Positions 1 through 13,400 are shown, numbered from the stretch's first letter. The stretch is DNA of 64,000 nt from Loxodes magnus (GCA_946699065.1 CAMPDV010001083.1:1-64000), one strand, 5' to 3'. Notes: a model not told the origin generated them from the letters alone. Program-made: numbers and translations.

Positions 1-1924
1 AGGCTATATAAGGAAAAAACTTAATCTTGTAATAAGTTCCTTTAAACTTATTTTTATAAGTATATCAGGAATTAATCAAAAAATATAATTTTTAGGATAG
101 TATTGACTTAATATTATCAGTACGAGTATAAATGGTAGAACTTTATTTTCAGGATTTTAAAATTAAATGAGATTAGCTAGAAGTATAATTCTTAATTAGT
201 GCTATATGTAAGTATCCTTAGTTATAAATACTTTATTAGTTTCAATTTTCAGCTCCATTTCTATAAAATCCATTTTAGTAAATAACTTCTTTATAATAAT
301 TATCTTATTGATTTCAGATATTTAAAATACCAGTTATTTCATTTTAAAAATAAATATCTCAATGAATTGTAAATAAAATGGATCATTAATTCCAATCAGA
401 AACTCAGTCAAAATTTCCAAAAGAGCTATTCGAACCTGAAATTATATAATCTATTCCTCAATTAAATGTAATTTCTTCAATTAGTAAAAAGTATAAATAT
501 TATTATTCCTCTCTATAGCACTAAGCTTATCCTCCAAATTTTATTTTTAAAGTTTCACAGTCAGTTAAGGTCTCATTTTGTATAATATCTTATAAGTTAT
601 TATAGTTATATCCTATATGTGGATAATATTTTACTATATTTACTTTAAGTTCCATTTATTAAAAGTTAGTTAAACCAGATGGAGTACCTCCTATGTATAT
701 TCTAGAATTTCCCTAGTCTAAAGTACAAAATGAGTTATTGGTAAACTCTTAGAAATCACAAATTATGTTAGTATTTTATGATTTAATACAGAATATATCT
801 TCATACCCACCTATATATTCTCTAATGCTATGACCTAGTAAATATTTTCCACTCTTTTCTAATGTAATTTTCTTTGTTGCTATCTAGGAGTTATAAAATC
901 TATCTACTTGAAAGGTTAAATAAGTTGAATTTACTTAAAAGACTGAAGAAATATGGAAAAGTCCCTGACAGTTAGTGCTTGATGCTTGGATTCCTAGAAT
1001 AAAAGAGTTAGAAGTACTAATGGTACTGGTACTTAGATCTATGGAATAAATTAATGTATAAGGTTTATTAGGAAGTTCATAGTAATTGTTCTAGAATTAT
1101 TCAGCTAAGGTAACAAACCCTTCATCTTTAATATTAGATTTAGTTAAAAGCTTTCAGTTTAAAGTTAGTTCATAAAACTCTTTTTATAAGGTTGGTTCTA
1201 TCCAAGCATATAGTCCGTTTTTTATTAAGTCATCAGTACATAATTTATCACTATATTAGAGACACTAAGAGTTAGTTCATTTATCTTAAAAGAAATCTTA
1301 GTTTAGTATAAAGTCTTAAGGTTAATGGTTGGAAGTGAATAGTTGTAAAAGGAATATTTTTCGAGTGCTTGGGTAAGTTTGGTAGCTTTAAAATTAAATT
1401 AACTAGATATCCTATAGAAATTTATTTTTAACCTGGAAATCTTAGCAATTAGCACTTAGAAATATTGAGCTAAAGCAAATTCTAAGGGAAATTTGTTAAG
1501 AGTATTTATTTATTCAATAGGACATTGTAATAAAGTAATTCATAGAGGAATTCATATTCTACCTCACTTATAATGTTTCTAGGGAGTCTGTTAAGATTTA
1601 TATTTTCATGTATCAAGCATAAGTTTCTTACTATTTAAAGGAAGCTGCTGAAAAATTAATAAATTAAGATTTGTTTACTCCTAAAACTTTGAATATATCT
1701 AGCTACTATTCTTACGTAAAGTTGACTTATAAATAGAAGCTAAAAGAATAGCCTATTTCATCTGAAGAATAATTAAAGTCGCTATTTATAAATTTGTCTA
1801 AGTAAAATGTTAAAGTTGTGTTTTTAGAGGAAATAGGTGAGGTAAGAGGAGTAATTAAATATCCATATGACTATAAAAATAATTAGTAAAAGCTTAAGAG
1901 GACTAGGAGTCTTATAAAAGACAT
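1..1924 (-). CDS. Giant LamG/Cys-rich membrane protein, copy C, 5' part (cut by window edge)
   Basis: N-terminal ~641 codons of the same gene family as 21077-30187 and 54379-63392. The ATG at 1922-1924 is followed by a hydrophobic signal-peptide-like start (MSFIRLLVLL). The reading frame uses TAA/TAG as Gln and TGA as Trp. It matches copy B codon for codon: position 1 corresponds to 61469, and there is no net insertion or deletion over 2,532 bp, only scattered substitutions. The gene runs leftwards out of the window, so the LamG-like modules and membrane part cannot be seen. The frame stays open wherever compared with B. It is head-to-head with copy A, 19 kb away. Likely a secreted or surface-exposed ectodomain; the ligand is unknown. 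Confidence 0.75.
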
Positions 1925-2532
1925 TTTATAATTTAAATTTAAGAATAAAAGAAAAATTAATAGTTAGACTTTATCTTTAGTTAACTATTAACTTTATTTG
2001 AAAAATTAGATTTAAAAATAATAAATTAAATAATAAGTCTACTTACAGAGAAAATCAAAAGAGAAGCAATATAATATCAATTAAAGTAGAAATTTATCAA
2101 ACTCAAAAATATATAAAAATCATGTTTATAAATTTTAAAATTTATAAGAAATAGAAAGCTTCTTAAAATCTAGTTTCCCGGTAAAATAAATAATTAAATA
2201 ATAAAAGGAAAATCTCATAAATAAAGAAGTTATTATAAAAGGGATACTAAAATAATATCATGCCTAATAAAAAGAGTAGATTCAACACATTAAGTGAGTA
2301 TTTAGAATTTTCATTTTTAGAAGATCAATTATTAATTAAAGAAGTCCAAGAAATGGTTCGAAAATAAATTTGAAAATAATCAATTAAATTATAAATGTAG
2401 CTATTAAAATTTATAGACTGAATATTTTACTCATGATAAAAAAAATTATAATAATACTTTCTTAGCCGAAAGTTAGAACTTAAATTAGAATAACTGGAAA
2501 ATCTACAAAAATATTTATTCTCAAAGATAAAC
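1..2532. repeat. 2.5-kb direct repeat, left copy (pairs with 61469-64000)
   Basis: The whole stretch recurs in the same orientation at 61469-64000 with substitutions but no net length change. It covers the 5' part of the giant gene, its ~335-bp 5' flank and the start of the divergent ORF at 2260. Both copies are cut by the window edges (left side of this one, right side of the other), so the true repeat is longer. Confidence 0.9.
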
Positions 2533-2697
2533 GAAAAAACAACCTAGCAATTCAAAAAAAACATTAAAATTAGGCATAAGTTAAATTAATTTGTGTAATA
2601 ATCGAAAGGATTAAATAAAGAAATAAATGAGATTAAAAAATAAAAAAATAAAACATTTTAAGATTTTTTCAAAAAGGGGATTCATATCATATCATGA
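2260..2697 (+). CDS. Hypothetical Lys/Gln-rich helical protein, 145 codons
   Basis: Unrecognised. The ATG at 2260 lies 335 bp upstream of, and divergent from, copy C of the giant gene. The product begins MPNKKSRFNTLSEYLEF and becomes a charged helix (RKLELKLEQLENLQKYL). TGA at 2695-2697 is the likely stop; earlier in-frame TGA codons would be Trp. The same ORF start recurs at 63728 beside copy B with only base substitutions in the shared part. Because almost any frame is open in this code, the call rests on composition and on the lack of indels between the two copies. Confidence 0.35.
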
Positions 2698-5600
2698 AGA
2701 TTTCTTATAAGTTTCTTGCTTAACTTTATTTATACAAATAACTTAGTAAAATAAATAATTTTTATAAATTTTGGTCAACAATACATAAATAGATAAAAAT
2801 CAGAAAAACACTAAAAATATATTTGATTCATACTAAAGTTAAAGTTTCTTATAAAACAAGTTGGTATATAAAGAGACTTGTTTAACTTTTAAATACAAAC
2901 TCAACAAAATAGAAATAAAATGCTTGTTTTTCATAATTTAAGCAACATACTTAAATAGAAAAATAAATTAAATGATTTATTAAAGATAATTTCAACTTTG
3001 AAAATAAATTCAACCTAAAATATAAAGAAAAACTAAATTATTTTAATCTTAAGATCAATTGAGAACAACTTTAAGATTTCTTTGATTCCACTCTTTTTAT
3101 ATACTTATACATTAATTTTTTAGTAAAGCTTTAAGAGGAGAGACGAAATTTTTTATAAAGAAAAGATGCTATAAATGAATAAAAAAAATTTGTGCTTATA
3201 TTAATTTAATAATTTTATATCTTTAGTAAAAAATTGGGTTTGAAGCTTTAATCTAAATTAGAAGAAATCTTTAAATTATTCGATGATATACAATCACTCT
3301 TTCAATTTTAAAATTTTAAACTGAAAATCAATAAAATTATGAAATTTTAAAATTAGAGAAATTTACATTCTTTCCTGATTCTTTGTCTTATATTTTTAAA
3401 TCTAATAAATAAAATTAAGATTCTTTGCTTTTATTTTATGAAAATGATCTTAGTTTAGGATAAATAAATTTAAAATAATTAAAAGTTTTAAAAAAGATTA
3501 TTTATTTAAGGATTTTTAAAGGAAATTAAGAATTTAGTATTATATCTTTCTCTTTCAAGTCTGACTGTGATTTATATTTGAAGATTGAGTAATTTATTAT
3601 ATTCTCGTATAAATTTTAACTTTATTAACCTTAAATAGTGAAATGAAAAATCTTCTTTATGTATATGCAATAAACTTAAGATTAAGATTTGAGTAAACAA
3701 TAGAAATAAAAATAAAATAATAAATTAAAATTATATCCCTTATTCTTTCCAAAACTTGAAAGTTGTTTAAAGCAAATGAGTTAATTGAGATAGATTTATG
3801 AATAGGTATAAATACCATGTAAAATAAATAAACTAAGAATAGCAATGTATTATATTTGATAAAATTAAGTTTTAATTATTTTATTTAGATAAAACAATCA
3901 TTTTAAGTATTTTTGGAAATTATTCTAAATGTAAATATTCTTTTAAGCAAAATTAACTTTTTAGATGTAATAATTTAAGCAAAAAATTTGATTCTAAGTT
4001 TTTCAGCTAGTATAATTTTTCAATTGGATGAATTAAATGGTATTACTTACAACAATTTTAAAAGGAAAGCTTTTATAATTATTAAATTAAAAAAATAAAA
4101 AACATAATAAAAGGATATAGGAAATTTAAAATATTAGAGATAAAAAGATTTATTTAAGTAAATGGATATTGTCTTAATAATAATAAGTTAAGAAAATAAA
4201 ATAAAGAAATGAAAAGGTAAACATAATCTCTTCTAACACATGAGACTAGACAATTTTTATAGTAATTTCAATTAAAGATTTTCTTAATTATTTATATAAG
4301 TGAGAAATTTCTGAAAAATAAATAAATATCATCATATTTCTATTTAAGAATATTTATTTATTTTAGTAATAAAAATAAATAAAATTTTAATTAAATTATT
4401 TTCAAAAATACTAGTGAATTTTTCTATTTAAAACTATAAAATGAATAATTATCACTAAAGAAACAATTCTAAATTTAATCATTTAATTTTTAATTCTGAG
4501 TTTGGCTTGGATAATATATCATATTTAGGTTTATTAAATCTCTAAAAATGTAAAAATATAAACACAACTTAGAATCTAAAAAAAGAAAAAGTAGTTGTTA
4601 TCTAAATAAAATAGATAAAATTTAATTTAATAAAATTAAGTTACCAAAAATGTTTATTATATTAGATATAATCTTAAAATGGTTCTAAACAAATGAAATC
4701 AAAGAAATAAATTTTAAGCATGAAATAATTTTTCTTAAGTTAGTAAATGAGTAAATCCTAAAAAGAATTTTTAATCATAACTAAGCAAATTTTTATTTAA
4801 GATCTTAAGATAAAATCTTATTAATATGCTTTGCATAATTAACTCAATTTAATTTAATTTCTTTTAATAAATTTAAATTAAATTTAAATTAGTTTCCAAA
4901 TTACAAAGAATAGATAAATTGTTAATAATTAACTAAAATAAATTTAGAAAATTTGCTCTAAAAATTGATAAAATGCTAAGATAAAGATAAATTAGACTTT
5001 AGTAAAGTTTAATTATTACTATTAATTATATTTAGCAATCATTTATAACTCTTTTTAATATTATTTTAATTTTAGTTAATAAATAAATATTATAAATAAT
5101 TTAGAAATATTTTCATTTTATTTATCTTTTCTTAGTGAAATTTCTTATATTTTAAAATAGCTCTCTATTGCTTTAGTTAGATATCTTTCCTTATTATAAA
5201 CTATTTAAACTTAGAGAGATTTTAATTTGTTGTATTATATATGCTCCAAAAGATAAATAATGATAACTTGAATTAAAAGCTTAATTTAAATTAAAATAAT
5301 TATAATGCTTGCTTAAAAAAAGAAAATCTTTTTAGTGTTAATTCATTTTAAATCATTACCTATCTTTCTATTTCTGTATTTATTAAATCTCTGAAGTATT
5401 TTTAAATTCTCTAGTTTCTAAATTTTTCACTACATTTCTTTTGGCTTATCTTATCTTAAAATTTATAAATTTTTATTTTTTTTATTAAGTTTAGTTTTTC
5501 TTTTTATTTTGTTTCCTTCTATTAATTCTGATTTTTATTTATATTTGTTTATAAGTATTTGAAACGCTTAATTTAATAAATTATAAATACTTTTATAAGC

Positions 5601-6030
5601 TTAATTAAGCATTAAAGTCATATAAAGAAAAATTAAATGTAGGCTTATTTACTAAAATAAATAAAAGTGCAGGTGATATTTCAGCAAATAGAACTATTTA
5701 AAATAATAAGCTTTTTTGTTTATTTTTTAGATAAAATAATTGTAAATTAAATGTATAAGCAATTGATTATCTAAGTGCTTAAATTATTTAATTTCAATTA
5801 GAAAATACTTTATCTCTAAAATGTTTACTTTTAAAGAATATTCATATCTGAATTTCACATAGAAGTATCTACTATTGCTTTATAATATTTAATTAATAAA
5901 AATTCTTTATTTGTTAAAAATGTTTAATAAAGTTTTTTATTATTTTGCTTAAATAGGCTACTAAGAAAATAATTTAAATTTATATATTTCTTTATTTTTT
6001 AAATATAACTATTTTTAAATTTCTTTTATT
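2698..6030. other. AT-rich stretch, no gene I can defend
   Basis: Long A/T runs and simple AT words. A minus-strand stretch around 3100-3845 reads as a weakly protein-like sequence (for example HKSISINSFALNNFQVLER near 3780), and its last part is open even in the standard code, but no start, motif or relative could be identified. No RNA gene or structured repeat was seen. Confidence 0.4.
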
Positions 6031-6320
6031 TCAAAATATTTATTCTTTTACATCAATGTGCAAAATCAAATCAAGAGTCTTAAGATCGAAATCTATTTCA
6101 TTAATATATTCATCATTTTTTATACTTGTAAAGGAATAAAGATTCTCAAGAATTATTATAGAGCTTTTATAATTATAGCTAATTATTTCAAGTAAATTTG
6201 AAAAAATAGAATTAATAGCCAAATTTTTTATTTTGGAAAACTATTAGAAAAATATTATATAATCCAGTTTCAAGTTCTACTATGAAGCTAGCTATAAATA
6301 AAGAATTTAAAATAAAGAAA
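6031..6320 (-). CDS. C-terminal exon of an unknown acidic/hydrophobic protein
   Basis: On the minus strand about 95 codons end at TGA (6033-6031). The last part has normal protein composition, with Asp/Glu (NDEYINEIDFDLKTLDLIL) unlike the surrounding AT-driven Asn/Lys/Phe translation. Upstream it reads LASQQNLKLDYIIFFQQF. A TTTATAG acceptor-like sequence lies just before this, so the exon may begin there. The 5' exons and start codon were not found. Function unknown. Confidence 0.3.
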
Positions 6321-7560
6321 AATAATTTTCGTTAAGCAAAAAAATTTTGCTATATCTCAGTCTGCTTCAAAAGATCTTTTTTATCTTATAATTTTTTATA
6401 TATGGCAAAAAATAAATGTTTGAATACATTTAAACTTTTTTAAGGAAAAATTATTTATTATAAATTTTAAAATTATTTTTCATAGCCCATTCGTTTTTTT
6501 CACCTGTATTGACATCTAAATAATAAAAAATTTAATATTAAATAGATAAAAATATATCTAGTTTATTTATAAAAAATGCTTATTATGTTCATATAATATA
6601 AATAAAAAATTTATAATTTTTGATTTATTATTTCATTCAGTGGATATATTACAAAAGCTTTTAGTAGAATTATTTTCATTATTTTTATAAAATAAAATGT
6701 AGGAAAAGCTGAGAAAAGTTAAAGAATTTGAATAAAATATTATTTCAGATTATTTTTTATAAAAGTTTGGCAAAGAAATAAATAAAATTTATTGAATAAT
6801 AAATTTAAATAAATAAATAATTTAAATTCTTTTTAATTAGCTTAATAAGAGAATAAAACTAAAAATAAAGATTTAACCTATGCATATAAAATTTAAATTA
6901 AGATTTATATTATAAATAAAATTGACTAGATTCTTTTTATATTTAATATTTAGAAGTTATATGGTATTTTATTTTTATTTTATAATTTAAAGCAGCTGCT
7001 TTTAGTAACTTTAATATTTTAGACCAGGAAATGTTTATTACTATTGGATCTATTAATTAAATTTTTAAAGCTCAATTTATTTTTATTTTTGCTTCAAGTA
7101 TTAAGTTAAGTTCTGCAAGCTTATTTTTTAAAATTAAGGAAATAACTTTTCCTACACTTTTAATTTTTTTAATAAATAGTTAGCTTGGAAATAAATTTCT
7201 AAATTGAACTATTGCATAAAGGGATTAAGTTAAGATTAAATATAATTTTGTTAAATGATTAAAGTTTATTCTAAATAGTCTAGTTAAATTGTTTTAAGTT
7301 ATTAAATTTAACATTATACTTATTTATTTCATAAAAACTCTATAAGTTAAAACAAAAAATATAAGAATAATCAAATTTTTCTACCCAACTACAAAAATAT
7401 TAAGCTCTAAAAAATAAAAATAACGTATGCAAATAAATAAATACACAAATTAAATTAAATTTAATAATTCTAAACACAAACTTAGAGTAATATCAAATAT
7501 AAATAATTAAAAATAAAGCAAAATATAATAAAAACTAAGCATGTAAAATCAAAATTTCAT
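6321..7560. other. AT-rich spacer
   Basis: Nothing recognisable on either strand: A/T homopolymer runs, no GC-richer block, no hairpin or repeat beyond simple AT words. Confidence 0.4.
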
Positions 7561-7569
7561 TTATAATAT

Positions 7570-8105
7570 ATATAATTAATTAAAGTGATACCACCTTTCA
7601 TTAGGATCATCACTGATATAATGTTTATAAATGTTAAAAAAAGTATTCTGGATATATTCTTCATAGTCTTCTTCTGTCTTATGCTTCATTATTACATATC
7701 GACTATTACTTTTTTCTCCAGGTTTTATTATAGGAATTTGGTTAAAATCTAGTTCTTTTCCAATTATTTACTAGGGTCTAAATCATATATTTTCTTCAGG
7801 ACCGATTTACTAATTTTTTACGTTTGTTATCTTAAGTCTATAAATTTTACCCTCTTGAGTAACATACAATCTGCAAAATTTATTCAATGTTTTTTAAATT
7901 TTAATATTCTCTTCATTTTGTTTATTTTAATATTTCCAGCATTGTCTTACAAAATGACCAGGTTTTCTGCAGAACCAGCATTTAGTTTTTCCTTCATTCT
8001 ATTTCTTTTTGCTGGTTGAATTGCTGGCTCTATATATAATATTTTATATATTGACCATTTAAGCCATATTATTAAATTCTATCTTATTTTATTAACTAAT
8101 ACTTA
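7570..8105 (-). mobile_element. Broken gag-like (CCHC zinc-knuckle) retroelement fossil
   Basis: Minus-strand protein remains with a classical zinc knuckle, CWFCRKPGHFVRQC (C-x2-C-x4-H-x4-C), near 7943-7984. It is preceded by a Ser/Thr/Lys/Gln-rich linker and followed by FCRLYVTQEGKIYRL and about 90 more residues. Such a knuckle after a helical region is typical of gag or ORF1 nucleic-acid-binding proteins of retroelements. Related knuckles lie at about 10100 (-) and 53690 (+). No reverse transcriptase, integrase or LTR was found beside it. It looks like an old, broken piece. Confidence 0.6.
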
Positions 8106-8127
8106 CAAAAGGTTTAGGTGTTTGGAA

Positions 8128-8143
8128 TTTTTTTTTTTTTTTT
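8128..8143. repeat. Homopolymer T tract
   Basis: An unbroken run of T next to the start of the minus-strand gag-like fossil. On the minus strand it is an A tract upstream of the fossil. No function inferred. Confidence 0.6.
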
Positions 8144-8459
8144 AAATAAAATTTATTTGAGATAACATAAATTAATAAATTTAAACTAAAAAATTAAAAT
8201 TTCTTTCTCGCTTGATAGTAAGAAATTTAAAAGTCTCAAAAAAATATTAAAGAAATTAAATTTATTAATTAAATTATATTAATTTAATAAAATCTTATTA
8301 ATTATTTATATTTTTGCAAATTTGCAATTAGAATTAATAAATTAATTTAAGTCTAGAAATATTCATAAAAGATATCAAAATAACAAATTAATAAAAATTA
8401 ATTTTTAAATTATATAATAAATGATAAGATACATTTATAATATAATGCACAAGTTAAGG

Positions 8460-8690
8460 TTTGCTCTATCGAAAAAATGCTTCAACTTAACAAAGAAGCT
8501 CCAAATATACACCATGCAATTAACGAATTCAATAAGAAATTAATGAGATTTGACCTATCGGAAACACTCAGAAAAAACAAATTAAAATCCTCAGGACTTA
8601 TGGTAAACAAAATCCAAGCAAATATGAAATTTCTTTGATTTAGCATAAAATCTTGATTTTTGATTAACCAAATAAAGGTGAATCACGTAA
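8460..8690 (+). mobile_element. Retroelement-like fragment, shared with 53780-54050
   Basis: A plus-strand peptide with LQLNKEAPNI and RFDLSETLRKN matches one just downstream of the third zinc-knuckle fossil (LQLNKQAPYI, KFDLSEKIKKN). The DNA words GACCTATCGGAAA and AACCAAATAAAGGTGA are also shared. It lies on the opposite strand from the neighbouring fossil at 7570-8105, so the local element is rearranged. It marks the 3' part of the same retroelement family. Broken; family not identified. Confidence 0.5.
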
Positions 8691-8984
8691 ATTAATTATT
8701 ATTATTATATTTATGGAATTATTTTAATATCCTGTCCATCTTAATCAAGTAAACATAAGTCTAAAACTCTACTAAATGAAAATTATATAAGTACAATTTT
8801 ATATTGATTTTATCATAAATTAAAATATAGAATTAAGTTATTTAGTTAAATATAATAATAAATATTTAAAGGAGAATTAATTAAATCTTGACAATTATTA
8901 GATAATTTAATATAAATTAATTTTATAACAAACTATTAATAAACTAAAAATAACATTTCTTATTATTAAGATTATATTTTACTA

Positions 8985-9185
8985 ATCCGGCGCAGTGTAG
9001 ACTTCATTACAAGTACTCTTATAATAGATGTCACCACAAGGTAGTAAGTCGTGTCCTTGTGTGATAAGGCCTTACTTATTTGAGGATTCTCTCTAAGAGT
9101 TGAGAATCTGGCTAGGCTGCTTAAGTCCAAATCTCAGTGTTATCCTACCTCTACATGTCTTTATTCTGGTCGAAAATTGGAAAAA
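8985..9185. other. GC-rich island with stable hairpins (RNA gene or exon)
   Basis: About 200 bp much richer in G+C than its surroundings. Perfect inverted repeats include CACAAGG (9035-9041) with CCTTGTG (9055-9061) and GATTCTC (9085-9091) with GAGAATC (9102-9108), plus an AAGGCCTT palindrome between them. At least three of the six frames give protein-like translations, so composition cannot decide between an exon and a structured RNA. No match to U1, U2, U6, 5S rRNA, RNase P or tRNA was recognised. Confidence 0.4.
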
Positions 9186-9789
9186 CATAAAAAAACAAGC
9201 TAAAATATATTAACTTCTATTCTTTAGATTTAGTTAAATTATTTAATGGTTTGAAAAGTAATCATACTAACAAATTAGCAATTTGCTGCTTATATAAATA
9301 TATTCACCGTTAGTAGCAAAAGTATTATAATATGCTTTGAATGAAACTTACAAATCTTCTTAAAATTAGAATTTATTCCTTTTAGTATATATTAAGAATT
9401 TTTTAATTAAATGAATCTCTAAAATTAGAAAGAAAAAGTACTATTAGATAGCATAAGATTAAGTAGATATAACATTTTATAAAGCTTAAAAATATAAAAA
9501 TTGAAGAAATTAAGGAATCTTACTCAAATTTGAAAATAAAATATTATATCTCGATTATTTTAAAAAGGAGATATATTGCTTAATTTTATCATAATCTCAA
9601 TAAGCTAAAGTCCAAAAATTATTATATGAAGTGGAGTATTAAAGAAGATATAGCAGAAATACAAACATGCTTTCATCTAATATATTATCTTATTATCAAT
9701 TTAGCATTATTTAAAAAAATCTTTATTAAGATAATATTAATAGTATATTAATGTGACGTCACCATTGTTATGCTTGTCAAAAATTAGAG

Positions 9790-10460
9790 TTTGTAGAGGT
9801 TTTTATTAATCAATAGGTTTCAAAATCATATTCCTCCTGTTTTTAGGAACATAAATTCTTATAAATTGCTTTTTTGTTTTTTTCCAAAACTTGCAAATCA
9901 TTATTGCCATATTGTCGGTTCTTAAATCTTCTAAGTGCATCCATAATTTTTGGATCTAATTAATATGGCTTGAATATTTTTTTCTTGATGCATCTACTAC
10001 TTGACGAGCATTAAACTTTGATTAAGATTTAGATTCCTCTTTCTGTATTTTAAGATTATTTAATCTCAAGTCCATAATATTATATTGCCTTATTTCCATA
10101 TTTTTTGCAATATCAACATCTAATTTTTCTTTTCTATCAGGAGAAGCTTAAAGACGGATAATATTTTCCTCTTGGTTCTAGATCTAATCGTTAGTTGAGT
10201 TAGGCATGCTCCAATTAACAAAATCTTTGGTAAAAATTTTACCTTAAATTGTATTCGATTTGAATAGCCTACCTTACCATCTCTTAGTAGACAGTCTATC
10301 ATTTGACTTCTTGCTTAGGATTCTATTTATTTATTAATTTGTTAGATGTTAGCATAAGAGATTTAGTCATTTATTTAAGGTCTTAAACATCTTTTGCTAG
10401 CTTCTAAAATTATCCAATTATAGCAAATAAAAATCTCTAGAAAAGTCTGATTAATTATTA
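9790..10460 (-). mobile_element. Broken gag-like zinc-knuckle retroelement fossil
   Basis: A minus-strand helical protein region (QKLAKDVQDLKQMTKS; LEHAQLNQRLDLEPRGK) runs into a decayed zinc knuckle, IRCWYCKKYGNKA, then LDPKIMDALRRFKNRQYG. The order helical region, knuckle, then a conserved LxPxIxxA segment parallels the fossils near 7.9 kb and 53.7 kb, so they are relatives. It looks old and broken, with no polymerase nearby. Confidence 0.55.
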
Positions 10461-13400
10461 ACTTTTGTTGAAGATATCTGCTATATCTTAGATACCATTT
10501 TTATCTTTTAATATTATAATATTATAATATTTAAAAATAAAAATTGATTTATATAAGGAAATATAGAAATGAGGCTTACAAAACTAATAAAAGCAAGATT
10601 AAAGTTTAATGTTTTTTAATAAAATATTTCTAAATAATAAATAAATTGAATATCTATAAAAGAAATAAATTCTAAAAATAACTCCTTCAAGTATTTAAGA
10701 ATTAATAATAAAAATTTAAGTTTTTTATTATTATCCATTATATAATTTTACTAGTTGCAAAAGATTAAAAAATAATAAATTTGATATTAAATCTTATAAT
10801 TATTTAATAAAATAAGAATTAATAATTTTAAAGTTACTTATTGTAATTCTCTGATTTTTTAAAATAAACTTTTTTAGTTTTAAACTTCAATAGGAGCTAA
10901 ATAATTTGTATTTTAGTAAATTCTACCTCATTAATATTTAAATAAAATTTATTATTTTATAAATATTTTAATATGCTTTTTCAATATAATTTAAATCCCC
11001 CTAAGAAGTTTTGAATAAAGATAAGTTCATTAGTTGGCTCTTTTCTATTAATGTTTTGAACAACCATAAAAATTTTAATTTAAGTTACTAGATAATTATT
11101 CTTCCTTAGTCTGAACTATTTAATTATTTATATTTGTCCTAAGTAAATGAGAAATTTAGAGCAAATGTAAGCAAATAATTTCCTAAAGCTCTTACTATAA
11201 TAGATTATTTTATCTTTTTATATATAGCTCTATTTAACTAGAGAATATTAAAAATTTATAATATTTCTTAATAATAATAAAAGATAGCCAATCTAAACAG
11301 TGCTTCAATAGTTAATTATTAAGTTAGTCCAACCTTTTAAATTTTGTATGATTGTATCATTCTATATCATCAAAAGATTAAGGAACTATTTTCTTATCTT
11401 TCTACTATTAGTTAGGAATAATACTTAAATAAATGCATTAATCTAAGAGACTAAAATAATTAAAGAGTGATAAATAAATGGCATATAAGAGTAAGGAAGA
11501 ATTAAGATTTGGAAATTAAATAATTTTAAAGTTTAGATGAATTTAGAATATTTAAAAGTGTTATTTTATTTAACTATTATTTATAACTGTAATAAGCATC
11601 AAATCTTTAAATTTAGCACGCATCTATATTAATTATTAATAGTTAACTATAATTATTTATGCTTCTGAAAATTTAAATTCTTCATTAATTATATAATAAT
11701 TGATTATGTATAAATCATATCAAATAGAACTTAAATGAGATTTTCTAAGATACAAAATTTCATAAATTTAAAACTTATAATTAGAAAATACTTAAACTTT
11801 AAGATAAATAATGAGTGATATTAGTTTTAAATTGGTAAATAAATTAATAAATACTTCAAGCATATATTTGATTATTTATTATTTTGATTATTTATTTTAT
11901 TTGTTAAAGCATAAGCAGCACTTTTATTTTAATTTGGTAATTAAATATTAGTTTATAGCTTTCCTTTTTATACTTAAGCATTAAATAAAAACTAAAGAGT
12001 AACTCTAATTAATAAACTTATATTTCTATTTTAGTTATATTTATATTTATATTTTTAAATTTAATTTTAAACTATTAAATAAAGTTATTTTATATATTAT
12101 ATCTTTTAAAATAGTTAAAGATATCTAAATTAAATAAAAGAAGAAAGCTAGTTTAAGAAATGACAAAGTTCATTAGAATTAAGTAAAAATAAATAAAAGT
12201 TGCTTAAATCTTAGTTGCATTTGAAATTCAAATAAAATTAATTTAAATAAAGCAATGCATCTATTTTATCTAAGATTTGGATCTAAATCATTTTTAAGTT
12301 ATTATAATAAATTATTTCTTAATCTTTCATAAAACTTTGCAGGATTTTCTTATTTTTAATCTGTCTAATTACCACTAAATAAACTCTCACATAGCCAAAA
12401 AATAATTATTTATCTGAGATTTAATAGTTATCTATTATTAGTGGAAAATAAATAATTTTTAATTTATTTTAGATTAGAATAAATAATAGAATGCTAAATA
12501 AAATTTTAGATATTAATTATACAATTTCTCACTTTAAAATTTAAAGCAAGTAAATCCAATCTCATAAATAAGGATTTTCTTTTAATCTTTGTATGAATAT
12601 TTAATAAATTAATAAACTTTATTTATCTTTATAAATAGAGCTACTCTATTTTAGAATTTTATATTCATATTATATTGCAGTTCAATATCTCTTTTTAGAA
12701 GTTTTCGTTTTTTTGTTTATTTGAGGGTAAATTTTAAGCTCTTTTTATTCAATTAAGCTTTTTAGATAGAATTATTTTAGAAGCTATAAAACTTATTTTC
12801 TGTTGTATATTTTTAAGGATAAGAAGAACCATAACTTTTCTATAATTATAATAATCCAATTTAATAGCTTAGAATTATAATTCTAGAATTTTGAATATAT
12901 GACTTAATTTATTTTTATTTTTAGGTTTACCTGAACAAATATTACGATTTTAATAATCTTTCACTAATAATTTTAAAATTTTTTATTTCTAATCCATTTC
13001 TCTAATAAAGTTGTTTCAATTGCAGAGCTTTTTAAAGCTTCTAAAATTTTACTATTGTTTAGACTCTTTATTTCTTAATTAATCATGCAAAGTATACATG
13101 AAATAAAATTGTTTAGTTTTATTCCCCAATTAATATTTTTAAGCTAAGTTAGACTCTTTTTTATTTAAATCCCTTAAATTATTTTCACTAATAAATAATT
13201 ACTTATTTTAAAAGGATAATATCAATCTTAAGCTAAGCATTTATTATCAACCTCTTATTATATTTTAATATTTTTTAAATGTAAATTAAATCATATTAAT
13301 ATATAATAAATTTGCTATGTCTTTATGACTTTATTTCAATTAAATAAAATTAAATATTTTCTAAATATTTATGGTCTCATATGATAAAATATAAAGTTAT

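Noticed and set aside
10120-10302. Minus-strand ORF 10302-10120 as a gene
   Set aside because: It is another register of the zinc-knuckle fossil at 9790-10460.
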